Source of the DNA: Rhodocyclaceae bacterium
GTDB lineage: Bacteria > Pseudomonadota > Gammaproteobacteria > Burkholderiales > Rhodocyclaceae
Direction: 5' to 3'
DNA length: 64,000 nt
Assembly (NCBI GenBank): GCA_018261935.1
Contig: JAGTRP010000016.1
Location: 1-64,000 of the forward strand
Below the pieces are notes generated by a model. The model made no database searches. It saw nothing but the letters and a program-made list of their open reading frames with translations, and was not told the DNA's origin. Numbering within the stretch: the stretch's first letter is position 1; each line of letters opens with the position of its first letter. The position numbers and the translations under genes were made by a program. Positions 1 through 10,512 of this stretch are shown one piece after another.

Positions 1-262
1 GCAAACGACAGAAGCGAAAATTCGCCAATATGGAGGAATCCATCATGCTGAGCATCCTGGGCATTCAGCCGTTATGATGTTCGAGTGAAAACGCCCTGGC
101 TATTGAGCACGGTCAGCAATCACCCATATTGCTAAATTTGTTTTCATCGAGCACAGACAGCTTCTTCTGGAACACGGGTTGTGACCTGGCCCAATGAACC
201 GGGGAGCCGACAGATACTCTACCGAGAGTCAATCTCGGCCTGACGAAATAATAAGTAGATCA
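1..262. other. Left window edge, upstream of nhaA
   Basis: No gene is called here. A short frame open from the window edge ends at a TGA at 75-77 and could be the tail of a gene lying to the left, but 24 codons are too few to judge. The rest holds no clear promoter or terminator. The base composition is already lower in G+C than the core genes beyond 3050. Confidence 0.3.
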
Positions 263-1432
263 ATGACCAACACTTACGCGACTCTCTCCCATACCTTCAG
301 TAGATTTTTTGAGTCTGAGAAATCCAGCGGAATCCTGTTGATCCTCTGCACGATTCTTTCGTTGACCATCGCCAACTCGGTACTTGGGCCAGCCTATCAG
401 GATTTCTGGCATGCCAAGATTGCCGGCCTGAGCATCGAGCACTGGACGAACGATGCTCTGATGGCGGTGTTTTTCCTCTTTGTGGGCCTGGAACTTGAGC
501 GGGAACTCTACAACGGCGAACTCTCCAATTTCAGGAATGCCCTATTGCCGGTCTTTGCGGCGGCCGGCGGTATTTTCCTGCCGGCCTCGATTCACTTTGC
601 ACTGAATGCCGGCATTCCTACCCAGGCCGGAACCGGTATTCCGATGGCGACGGACATCGCCTTCGCCCTCGGCGTTCTGGCCCTGCTAGGCAACCGGGTG
701 CCCGCCTCCCTCAAGGTCTTCCTGACCGCATTGGCCGTAATCGACGACTTAGGGGCCATCATCGTGATCGCCATCTTCTACACGACCAAGCTTTCCATCC
801 TCTACCTACTGGCAGCACTTGCGGTCTTCGGCGTCCTCGTCATTCTCAACCGGCTGCTCCGGGTGATGTCCCTGGTGCCCTACCTCCTGGGCGGCGTCCT
901 GATGTGGTTCCTGATGCTCAAGTCAGGGGTACATGCCACAATCGCCGGTGTGCTGCTGGCCTTTGCCATTCCGTTTTCCTCAAAGGCGGAAGATGAGGCG
1001 TCCCCTTCTCACCGGCTGGAACACTTGCTGCTAAAACCGGCGGCATTCCTCATCCTGCCGATTTTTGCCTTGGCAAACACGGGGATCGTGATCGGCTCGG
1101 GTTGGCAACATGAACTGCTCAGTACCAACAGTCTAGGCATTATTGGCGGCTTGGTCCTAGGCAAGCCGCTCGGGATCGTGCTGGTGAGCCTTATCGCCGT
1201 TCTTGTCGGGATGTGCCGGCTGCCGAACGATCTGAAATGGTCTCATGTCATTGGTGCCGGCCTCCTGGGAGGCATCGGGTTCACCATGTCGATATTCATC
1301 ACCAATCTGGCTTTCGCAGGCGAACCGAACCTCGTCAATGGTTCAAAAATGGCGATCCTGGCGGCGTCTCTGATTGCTGGAGTATTGGGATATTTTTGGC
1401 TCAAGTTGTTCGGCAGGCAGGTAATCTCCTGA
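263..1432 (+). CDS. nhaA: NhaA-type Na+/H+ antiporter
   Basis: This integral inner-membrane antiporter exports Na+ (or Li+) in exchange for H+ and supports pH and salt tolerance. The 389 residues match the usual NhaA length. An ATG at 194 would add 23 residues that do not look like NhaA, so I chose 263, where the protein starts with a short amphipathic stretch before the first membrane helix. Eleven or so hydrophobic segments follow. The pair of aspartates in ALAVIDDLGAI and the aspartate in PMATDIAFALG correspond to the Asp163/Asp164 and Asp133 positions needed for ion exchange in the family. The gene faces nhaD convergently. Its composition is visibly lower in G+C than the genes after 3050, which suggests acquisition together with nhaD. 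Confidence 0.93.
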   Translation: MTNTYATLSHTFSRFFESEKSSGILLILCTILSLTIANSVLGPAYQDFWHAKIAGLSIEHWTNDALMAVFFLFVGLELERELYNGELSNFRNALLPVFAAAGGIFLPASIHFALNAGIPTQAGTGIPMATDIAFALGVLALLGNRVPASLKVFLTALAVIDDLGAIIVIAIFYTTKLSILYLLAALAVFGVLVILNRLLRVMSLVPYLLGGVLMWFLMLKSGVHATIAGVLLAFAIPFSSKAEDEASPSHRLEHLLLKPAAFLILPIFALANTGIVIGSGWQHELLSTNSLGIIGGLVLGKPLGIVLVSLIAVLVGMCRLPNDLKWSHVIGAGLLGGIGFTMSIFITNLAFAGEPNLVNGSKMAILAASLIAGVLGYFWLKLFGRQVIS

Positions 1433-1585
1433 GTCGGCATTTATTCCTTTTCAAGGATGCCCTAAAGCTATTCGGTCTCGCCATAAGCCAGGCGCCGGAG
1501 AAGGCCAAACCACGGCCTGAGGAAAGCTGTTTTTCCAGCATTGAATGGTGGCTTTTCAGCAGGCCACCATTCATAGGTAGTCGAT

Positions 1586-2866
1586 CTATGCGCCCACACC
1601 ACGCTGGATTAGATAAACCCCTGCCCCAGCGAAATATCCAATCAGTGCTAATCCGCTGACTCTCTTCAAGTACCAAAAGAACTGAATCTTTTCGAGACCC
1701 ATCGCGGCCACACCGGCTGCGGAACCAATGACGAGGATCGATCCTCCAGTACCCGCGCAATAGGCAAGGAACTCCCACAGGAAATGGTCAGGCGGAAACT
1801 CTGTAAGGCTGTACATCCCCATAGCCGCAGCTACAAGAGGTACGTTATCCACGACCGCGCTAACAATACCAATTACCAGAACGATTATGTCTTGTCGCCC
1901 GATTTCAAAGTCCAGCCACTTGGCAAGGGAAGCCAGGATATGCGTATGTTCCAAAGTCGCAACTGCCAGCAGGATGCCTATAAAGAAGACTAGGGAACTC
2001 ATGTCGATTCTGCTTAATGCATGAACCAAGGTCAGCGGCTGCTTGAAATCATCTTCCTTGTGCCGGTGCACCAAGTCGCCAACCAGCCAAAGAATACCTA
2101 ATCCAAATAGGATACCCATGAACGGGGGAAGATGCGTTGCGGTCTTGAATACGGGTACTGCCACCAGTATTCCGAGCCCTAGAAAGAACATGAGATTGCG
2201 TTCAAATTCCGATGTCCGATGGTTGCCGGCTTCATTGGAATCCGGACTAATAACGCCTTGGCCCCGCAACATGTAAGCAGTCATCGCAAGAGGCACTAGC
2301 AGGCTTACCAGTGACGGCAGAAATACCGACTTAATGATTGCTAGTGACGTTATCTGACCACCAATCCAAAGCATGGTGGTTGTTACATCACCAATCGGAG
2401 ACCATGCTCCCCCTGCGTTAGCAGCGATAACAATGATGCCTGCAAAAAAGAGTCTGTCATCGTGTTTGGCGAGCAGCTTCCGCATGAGCGAAATCATCAC
2501 GATTGTTGTCGTGAGATTGTCGAGAATAGAACTGAGGAAGAAGGTGACAAAGCCAACCAGCCACATCAACGAGGCGAGCTTGGATGTCCTGATCCGCTTT
2601 GTAATAACTTCAAAGCCGTTATGGGCATCAACCACTTCAACAATTGCCATGGCACCCATGAGGAAAAAAGCAATCTGAGCCGTACTTGCTACAGACTCAC
2701 CTAGCTGTTCGCTCAACAAATGCGTATCGCCGAGACCAACCGCATAGATGGTCCACAGCAGCCCAGCCCCTACGAGGGCTGATGCCGATTTGTTTATCTT
2801 GATTGGATGCTCTAACGCTATGGCCGCGTAGGCAATGATGAAGACAGCGATCAGTGCTGATTCCAT
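1586..2866 (-). CDS. nhaD: NhaD-type Na+/H+ antiporter
   Basis: This is a membrane antiporter of the NhaD branch of the ion-transporter superfamily, exchanging Na+ for H+. About twelve hydrophobic segments cover the 426 residues. The block SSILDNLTTTIVMISLMRKL followed by a glycine-rich ANAGGAWSPIGDVTTTMLW segment is characteristic of NhaD. A second related segment, VDNVPLVAAAMGMY, lies near the C-terminus, consistent with the internal duplication of this fold. I place the start at the ATG at 2866, preceded by a G-rich ribosome-binding stretch. The longer frame to 2908 adds a non-hydrophobic tail. It converges with nhaA, so two unrelated antiporters for the same ions sit together in the low-GC block. 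Confidence 0.9.
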   Translation of the reverse strand: MESALIAVFIIAYAAIALEHPIKINKSASALVGAGLLWTIYAVGLGDTHLLSEQLGESVASTAQIAFFLMGAMAIVEVVDAHNGFEVITKRIRTSKLASLMWLVGFVTFFLSSILDNLTTTIVMISLMRKLLAKHDDRLFFAGIIVIAANAGGAWSPIGDVTTTMLWIGGQITSLAIIKSVFLPSLVSLLVPLAMTAYMLRGQGVISPDSNEAGNHRTSEFERNLMFFLGLGILVAVPVFKTATHLPPFMGILFGLGILWLVGDLVHRHKEDDFKQPLTLVHALSRIDMSSLVFFIGILLAVATLEHTHILASLAKWLDFEIGRQDIIVLVIGIVSAVVDNVPLVAAAMGMYSLTEFPPDHFLWEFLAYCAGTGGSILVIGSAAGVAAMGLEKIQFFWYLKRVSGLALIGYFAGAGVYLIQRGVGA

Positions 2867-2958
2867 GGCCCCCCCTGACTTGAGTTCTTTGGGTCTTAAC
2901 CTTGACACTTAAGAAAAATGGACATGGACTACCGTTCTAGGCCATTTCTCCGCAAAAT

Positions 2959-3018
2959 GAATGGACAAGCGCTAAGCAAATGAGCGGTTGTTTTCAAAGG
3001 GAAATATCTTGTCCATTC
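2959..3018. repeat. 11-bp inverted repeat at antiporter junction
   Basis: The arms are GAATGGACAAG at 2959-2969 and its exact reverse complement at 3008-3018, separated by 38 bases. They bracket the aberrant C-terminal end of the truncated CPA1 antiporter gene and the point where composition changes. This could be a recombination scar or element end, or simply a weak terminator-like fold. There is no T-run. Confidence 0.5.
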
Positions 3019-4063
3019 CCCGCCCACTTGGGTGTGGCCGTGAGCTCGTCAGGACCGTAGCCGGGCGGGCCACGAGCATGAACACCGCCACCACCCCCAG
3101 GGCCGGCAACCAGTGGCGGCCGAGGGCGGCGAAATCCACCCGGGAGCCGAGGAGCAGGAAGATGCACAGGCGCAGCATCAGGGCGGCGTGGCCCAGGAAG
3201 CTGTGCATTTTGTCCAGGCCACCTTCCGGCACCGCCAGATTGAGGCTCGCCCCATTGCCGAAAAACAGGCCGCAGCAGAATACGGCCATGAAGCCGCTGG
3301 CGCCTTCCAGGCCAACGGCTACCATGCCGTCGGTAGCGAGCAGGTAGGAACCGGCGATGAGGAGCGGCAGCAGCACCGGCTCATGGCCCCGGATCCAGTC
3401 CAGCCGCGCCACGGCCCAGGCCGCGCAGTAGGCCAGGGCAATGCCGATGACGGCCCCGGCGGCCGCCTGCCAGGCCAGCCCCCCCAGGGCGGAACCCCAG
3501 GAAAACTCGCCGCTGCCCATGACGATGCCCAGGATCGAGAAGGTCAGGATGGCGGCGGTGGCGTCGTTGAAGGCCGACTCGGTAACCACCGCCTGCTCCA
3601 CGTGCTCCCGGATCTTGACCTGGCGGAAGACCGGCACCAGGGTAGCCGGATCGGTGGCGGCAATCACCGCCGCCAGCAGGAGGGCGTACATCCAGGGCAG
3701 GTCGAGGAAGAAGTGGGCGGCCAGGGCGGTGATGGCGGCGGTGATGATCACCCCCAGGGTGGCAAGATTGACCACCGAAACGATCACCCGGTTGAGGACC
3801 GAGAACTGGATGGACATGCCGCCCTCGAACAGCAGGGTGGCGGCACCGAAGGTGAGGAGCAGCTGGTTGGTCGTCGAATCCGCCGGCAGCTGGATCATGC
3901 CGAGGGCCGAGGGCCCCACCAGTATCCCCAGCAGCAGGTAGATCGCGATGTCCGGAATCCGCAGCTTCCTCGATACCCACAGGGCCGCCAAGCCTCCCCC
4001 CAGGAGGAAGACAAGGGTCTTGAGAATGAACATGGCGTGGACGACGCTGGCGCTACCTTCCAT
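2972..4063 (-). pseudogene. CPA1-family cation/proton antiporter, C-terminally truncated
   Basis: The first 340 or so residues are a typical monovalent cation/proton antiporter of the CPA1/NhaP type. The core shows the family aspartates in ATDPATLVPV and TESAFNDATAAI, within about eleven hydrophobic segments. The family continues after the VARPATVL segment with a cytoplasmic loop and further sequence. Here the frame instead runs into an unrelated polar tail of about 25 residues and stops. The change lies around 3030-3045, exactly where the G+C content drops. I infer that the 3' end was removed when the nhaA-nhaD block arrived. The start at 4063 is supported by a purine-rich site (GAGAGGA). 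Whether the shortened protein still folds cannot be told from sequence. Confidence 0.75.
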
Positions 4064-4145
4064 CGGGAAATCCTCTCGATATCAAATTCGGCCGGCAGCA
4101 TAATCGCCGGCCGGTCGCTTGTCGATTGGGGAAATCAGCCGGCTC

Positions 4146-5519
4146 CTACCCCATGCTCTTCAAGTGCCCGATGATCTCCCCCGCCACCGGCTGGGCATCC
4201 CCGTAGAGCATCCGGCAGTTGTCCTCGTAGAAGAGGGCGTTCTCGACGCCGGAATAGCCGGTGCCCTTGCCCCGCTTGATGACGATGACGTTATGGGCCT
4301 TGTCGGCATCGAGGATGGGCATGCCGTAGATGGGGCTGGACTTGTCGGTGCGGGCCACCGGGTTCACCACGTCGTTGGCGCCGATGATGAGGGCCACGTC
4401 GGCCTGGGGGAATTCGCCGTTGATCTCCTGGAGGTCGAAAATCTTGTCGTAGGGCACCCCCGCTTCCGCCAGCAGCACGTTCATGTGGCCGGGCATGCGG
4501 CCGGCCACGGGATGGATGGCGAATTTCACCTCGACCCCGGCCTCCTCCAGCAGTTCGGCCATTTCCCACACCTTATGCTGGGCGTGGGCCACCGCCATCC
4601 CGTAGCCGGGCACGATGATGACCTTGCCGGCGTAGCGCATCATGGCGGCGGCGTCCAGGGGGCCGACTTCCTTCATCGTGCCCTCCACCGCCTGCCCGCC
4701 CTGGGCGGCCCCGCTGATGGGGGTAAAGATGATGTTGGTCAGCGGCCGGTTCATGGCCTTGGCCATGAGCTGGGTCAGGAGCGTACCAGCCGCCCCGACC
4801 ACTATGCCGGCGATGATGAGGGCCGGATTGCCGAGGACGTAGCCCTCGAAACCGACCGCGAGGCCGGTGAAGGCGTTGAAGAGGGAGATCACCACCGGCA
4901 TGTCGGCGCCGCCAATGGGCAGGGTCACCACCAGGCCGAGGGCCAGGGCGACCACGAAAAAGGCGTAGATAAGCTCCGGCCGGGGCGGTGCCGCAGCTAC
5001 CATGACTCCCCCAAGGACCAGGGCGAGGGCGGCCAGAACCAGGTTCACAATGTTCTGGGCCGGCAGCCGGACGGCCCTCTTCATCAGCCCCTGGAGCTTG
5101 GCGAAGGCGATGCAGGAACCAGTGAAGGACACCGCCCCGATGAGGGCGCCGAGGGTGGCCAGGGCGGTCAGGACCGGACCGTGGGCGTCGCCCCGGGCAA
5201 ACTCGATGGCGGCGATGGCGGCCGCCGCGCCGCCCCCCATGCCGTTGTAGATGGCCACCATCTGGGGCATGTCGGTCATCTTGACCCGCTTGCCGGAAAC
5301 CCAGGCGACGGCGGCCCCCAGGGCCAGGGCGGCGAGCATGAGGCCGAGGTTCCGAAGACCCGGGATGAGGAAGGTGGCGAGCACCGCCACCCCCATCCCG
5401 ACCCCGGCCCAGACGATGCCCCGGCGGGCCGTGGAGGGGGAACTCATGCCCTTCAGGCCGAGGATGAACAGCAGGGCGCCGGCGAACCAGGCACCCTGGA
5501 CATGGATAGGCAGGGTCAT
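4146..5519 (-). CDS. pntB: NAD(P) transhydrogenase subunit beta
   Basis: PntB is the NADP(H)-binding subunit of the proton-translocating transhydrogenase. It couples hydride transfer between NADH and NADP+ to inward proton flow, supplying NADPH. The 457-residue protein has an N-terminal half of about nine membrane helices. A soluble C-terminal domain follows, with VIIVPGYGMAVAHAQHKV as the nucleotide-binding loop and the typical VALIIGANDVVNPVA and KRGKGTGYSGVENALFY segments. The start ATG at 5519 shares one base with the stop of the preceding subunit gene (TGATG), so the two are translationally coupled. The frame extends further upstream, but that part merely shadows pntAB. Confidence 0.95.
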   Translation of the reverse strand: MTLPIHVQGAWFAGALLFILGLKGMSSPSTARRGIVWAGVGMGVAVLATFLIPGLRNLGLMLAALALGAAVAWVSGKRVKMTDMPQMVAIYNGMGGGAAAAIAAIEFARGDAHGPVLTALATLGALIGAVSFTGSCIAFAKLQGLMKRAVRLPAQNIVNLVLAALALVLGGVMVAAAPPRPELIYAFFVVALALGLVVTLPIGGADMPVVISLFNAFTGLAVGFEGYVLGNPALIIAGIVVGAAGTLLTQLMAKAMNRPLTNIIFTPISGAAQGGQAVEGTMKEVGPLDAAAMMRYAGKVIIVPGYGMAVAHAQHKVWEMAELLEEAGVEVKFAIHPVAGRMPGHMNVLLAEAGVPYDKIFDLQEINGEFPQADVALIIGANDVVNPVARTDKSSPIYGMPILDADKAHNVIVIKRGKGTGYSGVENALFYEDNCRMLYGDAQPVAGEIIGHLKSMG

Positions 5520-5803
5520 CAGGCGCCCTCTTTCTTCTTGAACATGGCGAGCATGCGCTCGGTGACGACGTAGCCGCCGGCGGCATTGGCGGCCCCCAGG
5601 GCGACGGCGAAGAAGCCGATGGCCTCCTCCACCGCGGTGTCGGCCTGGCCCAGGGCCACCATGGCGCCGACCACCACCACGCCATGGACGAAGTTGGAGC
5701 CGGACATGAGGGGGGTGTGCAGGATGACCGGCACCTTGGCGATGATCTCGTAGCCGGTAAAGGCGGCGAGCATGAAGATATAGAGAGCTGCGAAGCCGTC
5801 CAT
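5519..5803 (-). CDS. pntAB: NAD(P) transhydrogenase subunit alpha, part 2
   Basis: This 94-residue membrane subunit is the C-terminal, helix-forming part of the alpha chain. It is encoded separately in organisms with the three-gene transhydrogenase, as in Rhodospirillum. Three hydrophobic segments are visible, including TGYEIIAKVPVILHTPLMSG and the glycine-rich HGVVVVGAMVALG. The start ATG at 5803 overlaps the stop of pntAA by one base, and its own stop overlaps pntB the same way. The frame running upstream to 5860 is only a shadow of the end of pntAA. Confidence 0.93.
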   Translation of the reverse strand: MDGFAALYIFMLAAFTGYEIIAKVPVILHTPLMSGSNFVHGVVVVGAMVALGQADTAVEEAIGFFAVALGAANAAGGYVVTERMLAMFKKKEGA

Positions 5804-6930
5804 CACGCACCTCCCAGGGCTTGCTTCACGCCCGCATGGACGGTGATGCCATCCTTGCACAGGAGCGTGCCGGCGACGATCTCATCGTCCCAGTCGAAGG
5901 CCAGCTGGCCGTCCTTGATCCAGGGCGACAGGAAGTTCCAGAGATTCTTGGCGTAGAGTTCGGAGGCGTGGGTCGGCATGCGCGACGGCAGATTCAGGGG
6001 CCCGTGGATATTCACGTCATTGGCGATGACGTGCTCTCCGGGTTGGGTCAGGGCGCAATTGCCGCCGGACTCGGCCGCCATGTCCACGATGAGGGCGCCG
6101 TATTTCATGCGGGCCACCATATCGGTGGTGATGATGACCGGTGCCCTTCTGCCGGGGATGGCAGCGGTGGTGATGACGACGTCCGCCTGGGCCACGGCCT
6201 TGGCCAGCCTCTCGGCCTGCCGGGCCCTTTCCTCGGCGGAGAGCTCCCGGGCGTAGCCGCCGGCGCCTTCGGCCGACACCCCGGTATCCACGAACTTGGC
6301 CCCCAGGGATTCGATCTGCTCCCGGGCCGCGGCGCGCACGTCGTAGGCCTCCACCATGGCACCCAGGCGCTTGCAGGTGGCGATGGCCTGGAGCCCGGCC
6401 ACCCCGGCGCCGATGACCAGGACCCGGGCCGGGCGGATGGTGCCGGCGGCCGTGGTCAGCATCGGGAAGAACTTGGTGCAGCGGGCAGCGCCGATGAGGC
6501 CGCACTGATAGCCGGCGCAGGAAGCCTGGGACGACAGGGCGTCCATGCTCTGGGCCCGGGAGATGCGGGGCAGCAGTTCCAGGGAAAAGACGGTGAGGCG
6601 ACGGGCGTTGTAGGCGGCCAGGCGCTCGGGACTGCCGTAGGGCGCCAGGAGCCCGATCAGCACAGCCCCCTCCGGCATGGCGTCGATCTCCTCGGGACCG
6701 GGTGGCGCCACCCGCAGGATAAGGCCTGCCCCGCCGTAGGCTTCGGCGAGGCCTGCCACTGCGCTGACACCGGGGTAGTCGGGGTCGAGGAAATGGCTTT
6801 CGATGCCGGCGCTCTGCTCCATGCGCAGCTGGGCGCCGGCTGCGGCGAAGTTCCTGGCGGTATCGGGCACCAGCGCCACCCGGCGTTCGCCGGGCGCACG
6901 CTCGCGCACCACTCCGATGATGAGCGGCAT
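5803..6930 (-). CDS. pntAA: NAD(P) transhydrogenase subunit alpha, part 1
   Basis: This is the soluble NAD(H)-binding subunit of the split transhydrogenase, 375 residues long. It belongs to the alanine dehydrogenase/PntA family. The N-terminus reads MPLIIGVVRERAPGERRVAL. A Rossmann motif VLVIGAGVAGLQAIATCKRL lies near residue 170, and the mobile-loop region is followed by GAL(I)VDMAAESGGNCALT. The start ATG is well supported by a GGAGAA site. It is the first gene of a three-gene operon with single-base stop/start overlaps throughout, which suggests equimolar production. Confidence 0.95.
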   Translation of the reverse strand: MPLIIGVVRERAPGERRVALVPDTARNFAAAGAQLRMEQSAGIESHFLDPDYPGVSAVAGLAEAYGGAGLILRVAPPGPEEIDAMPEGAVLIGLLAPYGSPERLAAYNARRLTVFSLELLPRISRAQSMDALSSQASCAGYQCGLIGAARCTKFFPMLTTAAGTIRPARVLVIGAGVAGLQAIATCKRLGAMVEAYDVRAAAREQIESLGAKFVDTGVSAEGAGGYARELSAEERARQAERLAKAVAQADVVITTAAIPGRRAPVIITTDMVARMKYGALIVDMAAESGGNCALTQPGEHVIANDVNIHGPLNLPSRMPTHASELYAKNLWNFLSPWIKDGQLAFDWDDEIVAGTLLCKDGITVHAGVKQALGGA

Positions 6931-7051
6931 TGTTCTCCTAACCCTATCTAATAATTTGTATTTTTAGATCATACCTGACCGTCATCCGAAGGGATGCTGC
7001 CAAGGAGAGTATCTCCGGTTTGGGTATCCGGCCCGGCGGGGCCGGGACGCC

Positions 7052-7507
7052 CTATGGCCTGGCGCCCGGCAAGGTGGCGACGCTGAACCAGTATTCGGCG
7101 ATGACCTGGATGATGTGCTGGAATTCCTCGAAATCCAGAGGCTTCACGATGTAGGTGCTGCAACGCAAACTGTACATTTCCCAGACGTCCTGCTCGTTGG
7201 CGGAAGTGGTCAGCACCACCACCGGCACATGGCAGAAGCGGGGATCGGCCACCAGGATCTTCATCACCTCGCGGCCGTCCATCACCGGCATGTTGAGATC
7301 GAGGAGGATGAGGTCGGGAGTCGGCACGCCGGCGAAGGCGCCCTCCTTCTTCAGAAAGGCCAGGCAATCCTCGCCGTTTTCCACATGATGGAGATTGACC
7401 GGAAAACTGCTGCGCTTGAATCCTTCCCGGGTAAGCAACACGTCGCCCTGGTTGTCTTCCACCAGCAACACTTCCGCCGGCCGGCGAGCGGTAGGGGATG
7501 AAGTCAT
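7052..7507 (-). CDS. Single-domain response regulator (Rcp1/CheY-like)
   Basis: This 151-residue receiver domain has no output domain. The phosphoacceptor is Asp70 in DLILLDLNMPVMDG. The acidic pair is in LLVEDN, the switch threonine in VVVLTTS, and the conserved lysine is Lys122 in YIVKP. The insert around residues 50-65 and the C-terminal helix ending in a WF motif resemble the Rcp1-type regulators that partner with bacteriophytochrome or PAS kinases. The start ATG at 7507 follows a near-perfect AAAGGAGGT site, so the longer frame to 7666 is rejected. No kinase gene is adjacent. The related regulator at 15594-16046 is the closest sequence in the window. Confidence 0.88.
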   Translation of the reverse strand: MTSSPTARRPAEVLLVEDNQGDVLLTREGFKRSSFPVNLHHVENGEDCLAFLKKEGAFAGVPTPDLILLDLNMPVMDGREVMKILVADPRFCHVPVVVLTTSANEQDVWEMYSLRCSTYIVKPLDFEEFQHIIQVIAEYWFSVATLPGARP

Positions 7508-7945
7508 GAAGACCTCCTTTCCCGTGCCGGCAAGCCGAAGCGGGAGGCATTGTTGCGGACGACACGGCAGACAGCGGCGGAGCCCGAGGAATGCAGGGCC
7601 ATCATGATCGACTTTCCTGAGTGAGCGGCCTTTCCGACAGAATTCGAGACAGCCTGGAAAGGCCATGGCATGGGAGCCATTGGATCATCGGCCGATGCTC
7701 CGCAGCCATAAGGAAAACCCCCCTTTCTACCGGGGAAATGGCCCCATCATGCTTAAGTCATAAGATCCGATATGAGCCGGCGCCCTGGAGTCCATGCAAT
7801 TACATGTTTTCCCCGTCTCGGCCTCAGTAGTTCGCCTGATTCGAACGCCACCGGGAATTGGCTAGATTGATAATACCGCCGGCATGGCAAGCGGCATCCG
7901 CCCCGGATGGCCGCAACGAGAAGAAGGCATACGCCAGGGAGAGTT
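7508..7945. other. Divergent intergenic region
   Basis: This stretch separates the divergent regulator gene and the phosphatase-like gene and presumably carries both promoters. I see no convincing -35/-10 pair, terminator or conserved small frame. The short frames present are not supported by ribosome-binding sites or protein-like composition. Confidence 0.3.
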
Positions 7946-8353
7946 ATGGCAGGGCAGACGGTAAGAATCGGCGCTTGCCTGGGATGGGGCGCCCCGATAT
8001 TCCTTGCCGTCTGCCTGCCCGCCGCATCCCCGGCGACGCGGCCAACGGTGGTGGCCCCCCGGGCCGCTGAAGGGCTGCTCAATACTGCCTATTTCACCGG
8101 CCAGGAAAAGGCGCCTACCCTGAAGGCCTTGCGGGCCCTCCTCGCCGAACCGGTGCCACCGGGCGGCAATCGCGTCCTGGTTTCCCACAGTTCGACCCTG
8201 GCCGATGGGACAGGGATTTTTCCCAAGCAGGAGGGGGCTTTCGTCGTCTTCCGCCCGGATGGCCGGGGCGGCTTCCGCCACGTCGCATCCTTCCTGCCTG
8301 CCGACCTCGACGCCCTGGCGAAGTCACCGGGCAGGTTACTGCCCCATCCTTGA
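7946..8353 (+). CDS. Histidine-phosphatase-like protein lacking the RHG half
   Basis: The protein begins with a signal-peptide-like stretch, hydrophobic around IGACLGWGAPIFLAVCLPAA. About 85 residues follow that resemble the C-terminal half of the histidine-phosphatase family: RVLVSHSSTLADGTGIFP with the second catalytic-type histidine, followed by GAFVVFRPDG. The N-terminal half that normally holds the RHG phosphohistidine motif is absent. It is therefore either a non-catalytic relative or the rejoined remnant of a deletion that fused signal peptide to tail. The ATG at 7946 has a good AGGGAGAG site. An upstream ATG at 7907 has none. Confidence 0.5.
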   Translation: MAGQTVRIGACLGWGAPIFLAVCLPAASPATRPTVVAPRAAEGLLNTAYFTGQEKAPTLKALRALLAEPVPPGGNRVLVSHSSTLADGTGIFPKQEGAFVVFRPDGRGGFRHVASFLPADLDALAKSPGRLLPHP

Positions 8354-8435
8354 CCTCTTGGAACTCTGCGGTTGGGAGGGCGGCACCCCCTGGTCGTTGG
8401 CCGTGGCAGCACGGCGGAACCCGGAATCACCAAAT

Positions 8436-8462
8436 AAAAAAGCCCGGAAAACCGGGCTTTTT
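8436..8462 (-). terminator. Rho-independent terminator of the cold-shock gene
   Basis: The arms AAGCCCGG and CCGGGCTT pair around an AAAA/TTTT loop. A run of Ts lies on each side, so it can stop transcription from both directions. It lies directly behind the cold-shock gene on the minus strand. Confidence 0.88.
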
Positions 8463-8482
8463 CACGAAGTCGCTGAGGCGGC

Positions 8483-8689
8483 TTATTCGGCGGGGCGAAT
8501 ATTGGCGGCCTGCTTGCCCTTGGGGCCGGTAACCACGTCGAAGGTAACCTTCTGGTTCTCGGTCAGGGTCTTGAAACCGTTGCCCTGGATGGCGGAGAAA
8601 TGAGCGAAAAGATCTTCGCCGCCGTCGGAGGGGGAGATGAATCCAAAACCTTTAGCGTCGTTGAACCACTTAACGGTACCAGTTGCCAT
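8483..8689 (-). CDS. Cold-shock domain protein (CspA family)
   Basis: This 68-residue single cold-shock domain binds single-stranded nucleic acid and probably acts as an RNA chaperone. Both RNA-binding motifs are intact: KGFGFI (RNP1) and DLFAHF (RNP2), after the usual N-terminus [14 protein letters not shown]. The gene has its own strong terminator and a long AT-rich leader upstream, as is common for csp genes whose mRNA structure controls translation. It is not clear from sequence whether it is cold-induced or constitutive. Confidence 0.95.
   Translation of the reverse strand: MATGTVKWFNDAKGFGFISPSDGGEDLFAHFSAIQGNGFKTLTENQKVTFDVVTGPKGKQAANIRPAE

Positions 8690-10508
<1,819 letters not shown>

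Positions 10509-10512
<4 letters not shown>

Noticed and set aside
4119-5573. A 484-codon open frame on the plus strand opposite pntB
   Set aside because: It is a GC-rich antisense shadow full of Gly/His/Asp/Val with no family pattern; pntB is certain. The same holds for 5821-6951, 18424-20250 and 46060-48030.
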